The notes below the pieces were generated by a model. The model was not told where the DNA came from, did not search any database, and was given only the letters and a program-made list of their open reading frames with translations. A DNA stretch of 64,000 nucleotides, taken from the NCBI GenBank assembly GCA_003640385.1, contig RCAB01000134.1:62001-126000 (forward strand), read 5' to 3'. How positions within the stretch are numbered: the first letter of the stretch is position 1; every line of letters starts with the position of its first letter. Shown here one piece after another: positions 46,892-59,200 of this stretch. The DNA is from Setaria digitata (Eukaryota > Nematoda > Chromadorea > Rhabditida > Setariidae). Made by a program: the position numbers and the translations under genes.

Positions 46892-48820
46892 GGTTTTGTT
46901 TTGTATTCTTGAGATTTTTAAATTCATCAATACATCTTTTCATATTTATTGTTTATATTTGCTGGTGAATCAAGTTAATTTCACTGCATGGTTATTTTCT
47001 GCTTTTTTTTTTTTTTTTTTTTTTTGCACGAGAAGAAATGAATCATTAATATCTCCATCAAGAAAAAGTGTGGGAAAGTTTTAATTGCTAATAACGTCAT
47101 CTTTTCTAATCTGTTATATTTTGGATTTTGTTACAACAGTACGAACTTCGAGCATATCTGTATCGAGTCTCATGTTTGAGTATTCCAGACATTCTTCAGT
47201 AGAATTCCTTCTTGATTGTCGTAAAATAACCTTCTTCACATTATATTTGCTACATTCGTTTTGAAGGACAAGAAAGTTTGAGTGAGCATGCTGTAATCCT
47301 GGTGTGCGCTTTATAGTGTAGCTCAATGTATATGAAAGTGGGTGGGTGTTCATGGGATGGATATTTCTACACGCATGTCTGTGTGTATGTCTGTGTGTCC
47401 ATTTGTCCTTTTGGTGGTGAGGTTCGATATGGATTCTTGTATTTATTTTTTTTCCTCCCGTTCTCCTTTTCTCCTTGAATGAAACGTATAATTTGCGATT
47501 TTCCAAAATACTACTATCTTCTACTGTTCTCTTTAATACCCAAAATATCACTTGTCTTAATTACTCTTATTTAAAAAACTCTTGTTATGTTATTATTTGT
47601 GAAGTGTTACTAAATTCTGATGAACAGGTAAATTTGAGTGATGACGTACTTTCCAATGCTTCTAATGTATGCCATTTTAATTGACAGTGTTGTGTTACAA
47701 ATTGTTTTTGTATGATACTTTTCTTTTTGTTAGTGGTATAGAAGCGATACTTTTTCAAAGTTAATGTAATTGCAGTACACTGACTTCGAAAAATTTCGAA
47801 GACAAAATTTGCAGTCCATTTTCAACTTTTGAGAAACATATTTTTTAGTTAATAAAGGAAACCGGAGGAGGTAGAAGTGGATTTATAAAAAAGAATCTTT
47901 TTTTTTTTTTTTCGATATGGAATGTCTTTGTGGGAATTATTAGCAGTTCAAACGAATGATCACCCTAATATGCATGCTGCAGTTAGTTTATTATTCTTCC
48001 AAGTTAAGTTTTTCCAATGTTAAATAATATATTTAGCTACCATTAAACTTTTTATCGCTTCGGTTATCGTTTCAACTTAATTCTCAAGTTTTAATTATCT
48101 TTAAACATAGGTAGCTTTGAATAAATATTCCGTGCTTTTGATTTTTTTCCCACTGGTCGTCATATTCGGCAATATATTTGATAAGAATATACATACACGC
48201 ATGTTTTAGCCCTATGATTAGTAATTCTATTTACTTCAAAATTTTTGAGAGTACATAGGTTAATGGCAACTATTTTGTAAAAAATATATGTCAAGCGTGG
48301 CTGGATGTATCGCCTTGTACAAAAATGAAAGGTGTTTTATTATGCCAAATACTAAAAGTGATGTGTTCCCTGGATACGGGAAATTTTTGAATGAGATACT
48401 GAGATCCAGCGCTAGGTTTGAATCTTGAATACTTTTTTAGTAGGGGAAGCTCGGTCCGGTGGATGTGGTCCCGTTTACATTTCGGTAGTTTCGGTAGTTT
48501 CTAGCTGTGATTTCAGGTACTGGGAAGTTTTGGTACGGTAAGTAGTGGTTTATACAGCCGCATTATATAGAAAGTGGTTGGCCTCATTTTATATTTAATT
48601 TTAATGGTGAAAACGAGAAGGTACGATTGGTTGGGTGATGGAGGACTGTAAAAGATGAATAAGTAAAATGTGGAGAGGCTTATTTATCAAAGTTCGTTCG
48701 TTATTTTGAATTCATAAGCAAACAGGAGATTTACGCTAATTAAAAGTGAGTGCCAATTACCACTTAATCAGATGATTGCAGATTTACTATTGTACATAAT
48801 TTGCGATACATTATGGCGTG
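46892..48820. other. Intergenic between uev-1 and the PHIP/BRWD gene
   Basis: No recognised exon. Holds the uev-1 3' UTR, a TG-rich stretch near 47340-47410 that produces a 145-codon minus-strand ORF of low-complexity sequence, and near 48450-48560 a second patch of GGTAGTTT-like repeats. A GATTGCAG ending at 48781 may be the trans-splice site of the next gene. Confidence 0.55.
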
Positions 48821-51800
48821 ATGTCAAGATTTGATACTGTAACACATAATGGTAAGATACTTTTCTCTGTTCCAAATCTTAGAAGCATAGTTCTTCGGAG
48901 CATGTTTTATTTACTTGGCCATTAAAAGTATAGGTATATTTTCTAACACATTTGTTATTGCATAGCTTAGATGGTGCAGTATTGGAATGATTTTTTTTTT
49001 TTTATAATGAAGTGTTCAAATTGTCTTGTTCGGTATGGAATTCATAAAATTTAAAAATATGTAAGATTTAGTTGTACATTGAGATTTCTTGCCGATGATA
49101 TTTTAGTTATGTTAAAAAAAAAAAAAAAATTTCAGAGCTGCTTGTGGCAATTCAGCGATATCTCTCTCAGGGTCCCTGCCAAGGTGCAGCCGAAACATTG
49201 AAAGATGAGATAGAAAAAAATCAGGTTTTTATTTCCCAATATCTTTGACATGAATATCAATGTGTGGGAAACAAAGATGAGGAAGACAAGGGAAGGAAAG
49301 ATTCCTCATCATACTTTTTCTTTTGGAGCAGTAGTAAGCATGTTTCACTCTTTCTTTTTTTTTTTTTTAATTTATTTTTTTAACAGAAGCTAAAAAAAGT
49401 AGAAGTTGGGAAATTCCTGCAAGGTTTCTAAATTTTTGAAATTGTTTTCCTATTTTTGCCTCATTTGTTTAGTGTTATTTTTCAGCTGCTCCCTGTACGA
49501 TATGATTATAGAGGCCAGGCGCATCAACGTTCCTTCGAGGATTTTGTGAGTTATTGTGAACTATTGATATTTTCCTTTATTTTCGTCTATTTTTAATTAA
49601 CTTTTTATTAACAAATGCTTTTGATGTTTAATTGGAAAGGTATGTTGTTATTACGGTGCGAGGGTTGGACAAATGACAGAACATGCTGAAATATATTTCG
49701 GGATGCATAAGATGTATAAGCAAACCAAAAAGCCATTATGCTGTGAATATCTACAGAAGCACATTAACTTTCGCATTTATTTGGTAATTCGCTCCTTCAA
49801 TAATTTGATGAACGCATTCTGACGTGCTGTTCAGTATAGTTGTTTCCTCCTTATCCTTATGAATGATATGATTAAGAATCGCATTGTAGCTTTAGTTATG
49901 CTAAAGCAGATATTTTTTCCTCAGGAAAGATCAGTTGTTCCGTCAAATATTTCGTTGGTTTCCTTGATCGAACGCCTTAGCTCGTTAATCGCGATCGCAG
50001 TTCCGATTCCCTTGCAAAATCTACCTCTAAGAATATTTATGAACAAACGACATGCTTTAGACCGGAAACCAGGTTATTTTTAATTTTTTCTTTTATAGTC
50101 TTATTCCAATTGATAATTCGTTGGTTCTTAATGTCGCTAATTCTCACTTGCTTTAGGAGATTTAATAAGGAAGCCTACATTACGGATTGCATTAGGACGT
50201 TCTTCTGTTGGTGTGTTGAAAAAACTGAATCCAATACGATCATGGACTGCACGTGAACTTGGAAGGCCAATAGCACCGAAATACCTTTTGCATAAGGTAT
50301 GTAGAACTTTGTTATATAAAAATTTGTTCATAAAGTTCTTTAAATTTCTTCCGCATTCCGATATATGGGAATTCGGGTTTTCTTTACCCTGAACGAAACA
50401 CATAAAAAGCATTTTTGTCTAGGAAATTACATAATTCTATTTCTGTGCTTATTGTTATTTACGAAGAATGGTAATTTGTTTGGTAATAGTTATTTTATAT
50501 TTTGCTATGCACTGTGTTAAATCAGGTGAATCTCTTAAATTTTTTTTGTCTATAATAGCCGTGGAACAAAGCAAGCTAGTTTAAAATGAAAAAACTTTAA
50601 TAAATAATTTTGAAGACGTCAATGAATAATTTCGAGCTGCATTATCGCATTCTTGGTCATCTGTCATCGGTTTTTTGTGTTGCATTCGATAAATCTGGAT
50701 CATATGTCATTACGGTAATGTTTTGATGTCTGCATTTCCTTTTAAATTTATTTTTTAAATTGTTTATTTAATCTTTAGTCAAGATTAAGTTTATTAATGC
50801 AATCTTTAAGTCTGTTTTTCCAAAGCAGTTTACCACAAATTTTGTTGAAGCACATCAGGAAATGTATCCATATAGGCGTTAGATATGTCAAATAGATGTT
50901 ATTTGTAATTAATTAACTAAGACTAGTAGTTAATTTTTCCTTCTCTTGATTCGAACTGAATTAAAAGGATTTAAATTAACATAATTCATGCGAGAAAATT
51001 TATTTTACCTAAGCTTTCAAATTAGGCTATTGATCATATCATTTTATAACACATTTCTCTTCAGGGTGCTGATGACAATCTTGTTAAAGTTTGGAATGTG
51101 CGGATGGGTTTGTTACGTTTCACGTTGCGAGGGCATTCAGCTGAAATTTCGGATATGTCAATTTCAGAAGACAATACTTTGCTAGGTACTGGTTCTGTGG
51201 ATAAAACAATTAGGTAATTTATGCTTTTTGAACAAATTCATTTATTACTTGTTTTAATAACATTTAATAGCATAAGTGACGACAGTGGTAAAAGTAATTA
51301 ATAGTGTTGGTGATAATAATTATGACTGCCGTCATTCATATGGGGAGGAACTGGTGTCATTCGTAGTTGAACTAAGCTAACCAAAATTATTTCTTATCTT
51401 GAGCCACTGATGAATTGAGAGTGTTGTTTCTGGAATTGGCTAAATTGACTAAACCTTCTTCAGCAAAGACATGAGTTATATTAATATGAAAAAATATTTC
51501 ACTGAGTGAATTCATAATCAGTTGATTACTGCAATGGAGGCTATTTAGGTTCTTCATAGTCTTTTATTTTTTTCTAGTTCTGCTTTTCTTTAATTATCAT
51601 AATTTTTTCACACCTTTTTTGTTATTATGCTGTCACTTTCACCTAATTGTTTCATCATCATTTTATTGTATTATACATGTTCTTGCATCTGGGATCACTG
51701 TGATCAAAAGATTGAAAATCACCACAGCAGGCGTCAGTATTAAAAAAAAAAAAAAAAAAAAAATAAGGCGAATTCCGCATGAAAATGGAAGGAACTGTTA

Positions 51801-53242
51801 CAGTTACTGGCTTCGAAAACATTTTTCAGATTTTATTTCGTTAAACAGAAATTGTTTAGAGATGTATAGGGATAGAATGTTAGCCAGGCACAACACGGAC
51901 TTAGAGAAAATGCAGCGAGTAAATAAAATATATGAATTTGAGAGAAATTTCCAGAGTTGGGAATGCAAAATATAAGGATTGGAGTTCGTATTTTTCAGCT
52001 AAAGCTGATTTACTGCTTTATTTTATGGTCGTCATCCATGTTTATTATGATTAGTTATTGCTACACCTCAAATATTTTTGCACTTTTGAAATCTTTTGGA
52101 GTCCAAGACTTCCAGACCCAGGACATAAGATGCGCTGAGTATTTTCCAAGCAAGCAAATAATGGAAAAGCAATAAGAGGCATTAGCATTATGGTGTCACT
52201 AAAAAAGAAAAAGAAAAATTTAAAAAAAAAATTGCGCACTATTCTTCAAAAGAAAGTAAAATCTGGATTGGAGCTCTTTCATTGCAGTCTTTTACGTTAT
52301 AAGATTTCAGAGTTTGGTGTTTACAAACAGCTGCACCGTTAGCGTTTTATCGTAGTCATTCAGCAATGGTTACACTAATTGCGTTTCTTCCATTTGTTGA
52401 TGGTCCTACACGTTATTTGGTTTCGGCTGGTGGTGATTGTCTGGTGAATTTTTATCGGTATACCTCTTTGGATCATCAATTTGAGTATGTTTGTTAAAAA
52501 GATTAATTATACTGCAGAATACATGAGTTAGCGAAAAAAGTTTTAGAACGCATGAACAAAATAAATAAGAAAAGCTACTCAGAATGTTTTTATTTGTGCA
52601 TATATATTTGGTGTTTTTTTTTTTTTTTTTGTTATAGAAATTATTATTACGCAAAAACTCCTGCTATTTCGTTTTTTTTTTTAGAGCAGTGCCAACACGT
52701 TTCTATGAGCGCACGTCATCAGGTGCTCGTATTGTGAGCTCATGTCATAGCCCTGGTGGTAGTTTGGTAGTTTTTGGTGACACACATCATAATCTCAGAA
52801 TTTACAAGATCACCCGCGACAGTATTATCAAAATTAGCGATATTGAGGCACATACAGTATGTTAATTTTTTTTTCGCACCCAAAGTTTACTGGGCAAAAA
52901 AATATTCAGCTTTATCTACTTTTATTTGTATACGGATTTTCAAAATTGATGAGTACATTCTAGGTCTGGATCTAAATTGAAATATATTACTTTCGCCCAT
53001 AATTTAGGTTCTTTGAAATTTACAGAGATTTGGATATCAAGAATATTCTAATGTCATATCTTTTCTTGTATGAAATATATTGGAAAAGTTTTTCAGGATC
53101 GCGTTGATAGCTTAGCATGGGCGCACATTGGACTACGCTTCGCAAGTGGTAGTCGTGATGGTGTCGCTAAAATATGGAAATTTGAATTTAATGATTGGAT
53201 CCCTCTTGTTTTGCATCCGAAACTGAAGTGAGGAATTATTTG

Positions 53243-53294
<52 letters not shown>

Positions 53295-56200
53295 GGAATA
53301 AAGCTTTAAAAGCAGTAGCTGATTTAGTGGATTTTCCATATCCACAATTCTGTTTTACTTCAAATATTTTCCGTTTTTCAAAAGAAAAGAGTGAAATGAG
53401 CTCATGTTTCTTTGTTCTGGGATCATTATTTTCCGTCACTTTTGTTGCTTGTGCAAAACAAGTGTATCAAAAATTTCAGGGATGAGAAGGTCTCAAATTC
53501 GCGTAACACGTATAAGGTAACAATGTTGTGTTGGTCGTTGAGAGACGATTTTATTATTACTGCCGGATCCGACTTTATTTTACGGGTATGGTCTTCAATT
53601 TCTGGGAGCGAATTACGCCAAATGATTGGACACAAGGAGGACGCTTATGTACTACATTCGCACCCGATATTTGAGGATTACGTTCTTAGTGGTGGTCACG
53701 ATGGTTTCCTGATGGTATGGTTTATTTAAGTTTATATTTACGCGGAATTCTTCCGCTAGATGTTATGGATTATTATGATTCAATTTATGCATGAAAATAT
53801 TTTATTGAAATTATTTATGAACTGGTTACTTCAGCGTAGCAGTTTGGAGGGAATTTTGATCATGATTGGGACAAAAAGAAGAAGTAAAAGCTATTGATTT
53901 CAACATATTCTATAGGTTTGGAATGTATACACGGGAATTTTGGTGAAACGGCACCAGAATCTCATCGAAGGTTCTGGGTATGGAGCTGTCTTCGATTTTG
54001 CAATTTCGCCTGATGGTACTTTGGCTGGAGCAGTTGACTCCCATGGACATCTTTCCATTCTTGGTGTTGGAACAAATCAGATGGCTAAAACCACTCCAAA
54101 AGAGCAATTTTTTCATACCGATTATATGTAAGTGCTTTTGGAAGAGGGAAAAGTACTTTTAAAATACTTTTAATTTTACATGAAATTTGACATTTGAAGC
54201 TTTGTTCACTGTACTAGCAACAAATTTTAAGATTATCTAGTGGATGAAATTAGCTAATATTTGTTTTTAAGTTGCAATTTGGTAACAAACTACCTGCAAC
54301 GTACTTTTTTTCTTTTTTTGCTGATACTAGGTCGTATGAAAAATATTTTCTTAAATAATTTTTTTCCAACCCAAATAAATTAAGGCCACTTATATTGGAT
54401 GAAAATAATTATTTTGTGGATGAAGAAACAGAAATTGCACCTCATCTGATGGGTCCACCAAGAATGGTTGATGCAGATGGTGTTGATTACGATGACGATG
54501 TACAAGCTATGGTGCCTGGTCGTGATCTATTGTTGCGAGTAATATTTTATATCCTTGTAGAATCGAAATACTTTCTGAGTACTGCAAATGAATTGGCCCT
54601 CTAAACTGTAGTAGTCTTTTCGTCGTAAAGAGAAGCCTTCTATGGAAATTTATTTTATGAAGCAGGAAGTTTTGTGATTTTTTGCAGGATGATAGCTTGA
54701 TTCCGCAAAATCCGCCATGGTTGTCACGTCCAATGGTTTGTACATTGCCGAAGTCAACGGTCGAGATAAAAAATGTGTACTTAACTGAATTAAGACAACA
54801 GGAAGAAGATGTATTTATACGTGAGATGAACCGGACACGGCCACGTGTCATTTCAGTTATTGAACGGGTAAATTCCCATATTCTCATATTTCTTTAAGAG
54901 TATATTTTTGTCACTCAGTTTTCTTTTCTATTTCCACAAAAGAAATAAATTGTAAGATATCCTCTACTTTGTGAATGAAGTTTTGATTCCAGAAAAATAA
55001 TGTGATAAATACGGGATCGCAAAGACGACGTGCGGGTAAGTTTTCATGATTTCACTTTTTATGGTGAATTAAACATATGGAATTTACTGTCCGCTATATA
55101 GAAGATGATGTGACTACTTTCGTTTGCCTTATACTAGAAAAATGTGTTTCACGATAGGCTCTATATGTTATATTAATATAATGTACTTTATAATGTACTT
55201 TCATTTTCATTATCCTGGAAGAGGGAGTTTCGTGATAAACTTGAATCGTATAAGAACTGATTCAGATCAAGGGAATAAATTAGTATTATCTCCTATTTAC
55301 TATACTGTTTCATTACTTCATTTGTGCGGCAACCAAAATTCTGCAGGTGTTCGCTGGTCGGAATGTTTTCCGCAGCGGCAACGAAGACTTCGAAATCAAC
55401 AGCTAATGGATGAGACCGAAATTGATGATGATGTAACGGAAGCATCTACAGCTGATTCATCTTTTATCTCTACTTCCGCTACCGATGACGAAGTTTCAAG
55501 TGAAGATACTGCGAGTTCTGATGATTCTAGTGACAGTGATTACGTTATAAATACACGGAGGAGCTCCGTAAGTTATATTTGTTTTAATTGTACTGATAAG
55601 TTTAACCTGCCTTATTGACTCGAATTTGAAGAAAAAAACGAAATATGTTTTGGAGGAACATCTAATATTTAGAAGAATTGTATCCACCGTATCTAGAAGA
55701 ATATAATGTTTTATTATTTAAATTAAATTTTAAATTCTACCACTGTGTTGGTAAGTTTAGCTTGAATTGCTTCCCTAAAATTTATTTTGAAATTTGGTTT
55801 TGTTTTGCAATTTTAAAAATCATTTTCTCCCTTTTTATAGAATCAACGCCGAAGAAGAATTGAAATGGAAGTTGATGATAGCACCTTTACTTCAGATACT
55901 GCTTCACCCGTTAGAACTTCGCGTAGGAGACGCCGACGCATTGTAATGTCAGGTATATCTTTAATTCATATTCGTTTTTATCATAATGTTAGATAATTAA
56001 TCTCACTGGTTATTCTTATATTTTAGGTTGTTTCTATGAGTGCCTGTAGGTTTACTTCTCATATGATTAAATTCAGATGAAACTGAAGATGCACAATCAG
56101 CTGATCAAAAGTGTGAATCAACTACTTCAGCTTCACAGCTGAATTATATGGATTCTGAACCAGGGCCGTCAAATGTGAGATCATCGCTCTCCGCAATTGC

Positions 56201-59200
56201 TGCTTTACATTCATCGGTTGACAGCACGTCAGGAATTTCTACTCCACATTCACCTTCTGAACAGGATGTATCACCTACTCCTTTGGATAATTATGATGCA
56301 GATGCTGATTTTCCACGATGGATGCGCCTAACACAGCCACTTCGGTTTCCATATATTGCTCAAATTGGGGATGAAGTCGTTTATTTTAGACAGGGTAAAC
56401 TTGTTTATCAGCGTTATCGATGCAAGCTAATAGTTTGATCTTCTTCGCTTATATCATTAGCTTACTCAGTAGACTTACACCCAGTTTTGTCCTTTGTTCC
56501 TTCTTAACACAAGTTTTACGATCGTTTGGTTCATATCAAGCGTTACCATTCGTTCTTTGTTATATAATCTCTCTACACTTTTTCCTGCTCTTTACTTTCC
56601 TAATGCTTCAAAATACACACGGATTCGTTTTATTAGAATAATTCTTGTCACAGCAACAAGACTTTGGTTGTATTTGATGGGTTGTCAAGCAATTAATAAT
56701 ACTATAAGCTTCAACTTGTTTAAATCCGAAGAGTTTAATGTCATCAGCTTCAAAATGCGAGTTGCTTGAATAAATGTTACTTTGATGAAATGGTTTTGGT
56801 GAGGTCCTGTATTTGAAAATAATTATTTAATGAAGCATAATCTGCTTTGGTAGTACAGATGTACGTCTAGTTTCGAAAATTTTTTGTTGGAATAGTTTTA
56901 TTTTAGCTTTTCAAATTGAAAGTAACTATAAAATAATTCCTTATAGGGCACGAGTTTTACTTACACGCCGTAGAAACAAAAGGTCTCTACCACGTTACAC
57001 ATAGACTTAAACCACTGGCTCAGCTGAATGCCGAAGAATTTTGCATCGTTGATGAGGTTGAACATTCTTGTTTCTGTGTATACCAGTGGTTTTGCGTAAA
57101 TTTCACGTGCTCGAAATAATTGGAAAAATTTAAATTTTCGCTACATTAAAACCTGACCGATTTGACTTGTTTAATTTTTTTTTCTGAGTACCTTTATATT
57201 TTAATGATTAAATTTAAATATATTTCAGATTAGATATTTGAGGAAACCATACAGATTAACAGCAGTTAAGCTTGCACAGACAAATGCAGGTGGTATGCGA
57301 ACAGGACTCGTATTTTCAGTAAAGTAAGTTTAATTCATTTTATTTGAATATGTTTAACAGCTACTATTTAAATAAGTTATAAGGCATTAAATTCAATTTT
57401 AATTTTATGTATGAAATGTAAGCTTTGGGATCTCTTCATTTCTTTTTTTTATCATTTGGGTATACTTTTGCCAGTTGTGATAAGTTTTATTGCTTTCGTT
57501 TCTTTTTGGATTTGTAAACATTTCACTGCAGATTTCACGATATGGAAAATGTACCAGATTTTATTATTTTGCGACACCTTTACGATGAATCAGTGGCACG
57601 TCGTTATCAACCAGGAACACGGATTGAAATTATTCTAGATAACCATTGGTGGACGGGTACCATTGATAAGAAAGAAGTGCATGATGAAGAAAATTATCCA
57701 AGGTTTGATACTTTATAATGGCGATCCAAGAACAAATTCTTCGAAATAGATTGGATCGAGATTTCAATAAATCTTGTTTTCTTTTTTAAATCAAATTTAC
57801 GATCTCAGCTGGAGCAGTTTTTTAAAGGTCGAATTGGTATTGTCTTACCGTTCGATGGGATACTGGAGAAGATGAAAAGATGAGCCCATGGGATGTTCAA
57901 CCTCAGCAACCAAATCGACGTTCGGGTATCATTTCAAACGTAGTTGCTTTTTGTCCAGTTTTGTTTAAAAGCTTGGATATTCATAATAGGGGATCGACCG
58001 TTCCTTGAATGAATTGAAAAATTTTTTTCTGATTCAAAATTTATTCCGTTGATTGTTGGGTGTTTTTAATTAGTGACTAAATAATTAAAAGTTTAGTCTG
58101 GAAATATCAATTATAGAGGAGGATTTACGATTTTGTGGTTACAGGCATTGCAAGTGAGGAGGACCAGGTACTGTTTTCACAATACCCAGTCAATGAGCGA
58201 GATTGGATAGGTGCGGTGGAGGGTATCACTGCATGTTCAGGGCGTCTTATCGATGCTATAAGAAGCATGGAAGACGACCCTCATATAAAGCCGTTCGCAG
58301 CACCCGTGAATTTGATTGAGTATCCAGATTATTTGTGGGACGTGGATTATCCAATTGATCTGAGTACGATTGTTGAGCGAGTCAGAAATCGATTTTACAG
58401 GTTCTTATTTGATTGAAGTAATTTTATAGTGTTAGACGTTTGACATCAGTCGTTAAGAACTTTGCAGATCAAATCGTCTGGCCTTAACTAATCGGCGTAA
58501 TTTTTTCCCTATAAGTTTTTTGTAATCCTTTTCTGAAAGGTTTAATTGTATGGAAACATTTTCCTTCCTTAAGTTCAGTTGATTCTAGTCACTGTTAGCT
58601 TTTGCGGAGGTTCGTATTAAACGTCCAGCTCGAGTCCATGCACTGTAAATTAGTTTTCCGAGGAACAGTGTGTAGTCTTTTGTGACACACATTCATTATG
58701 TCACAATGATGTGTGAAATGAATGGTTTACTAGTCCGCAGTATTTCGAAAATTGCAGAAGGCTGGCTAGTTTGGAGCAGGATATTCGCTATATTGCAATA
58801 AATGCACGCCTTTTTAACCAACCAAACAGTGAAATTGTTCGAAATTCGAGAGTATTAGTGGAGACACTCATTCGTTATTTGAAGTGATTTTTTTTTCGAT
58901 CGTTGGTTAATATATTATATAAAGTTGTATTATACACATTTTTTAATTAAATTCTACTGAAAATTCTGTTAATTATAGTAAAGGAGAATTGCAGGTCAAA
59001 ATTTCAATCTAAAAGTGCTTTCTTCAAATTAATGGTACTGATTACATTCTTTCTAATCATTAATTTTTTTTAGGAATAAGTACATTCGCATCTATATTCA
59101 GTAATAGTCTTTTGTCGCCGGCTTTTTTTTTAATGGAATATTATTTCAGCGACGCTCAGTACACGGATGCGATGCAATTATTCCGTATGTTGAAAGCTGG

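Noticed and set aside
53133..53439. ORFs containing runs of Tyr-Ile on both strands
   Set aside because: They are translations of the (AT)24 microsatellite in an intron.
54507..54887. 126-codon minus-strand ORF
   Set aside because: It overlaps two well-supported plus-strand PHIP/BRWD exons and an intron, with no family resemblance.
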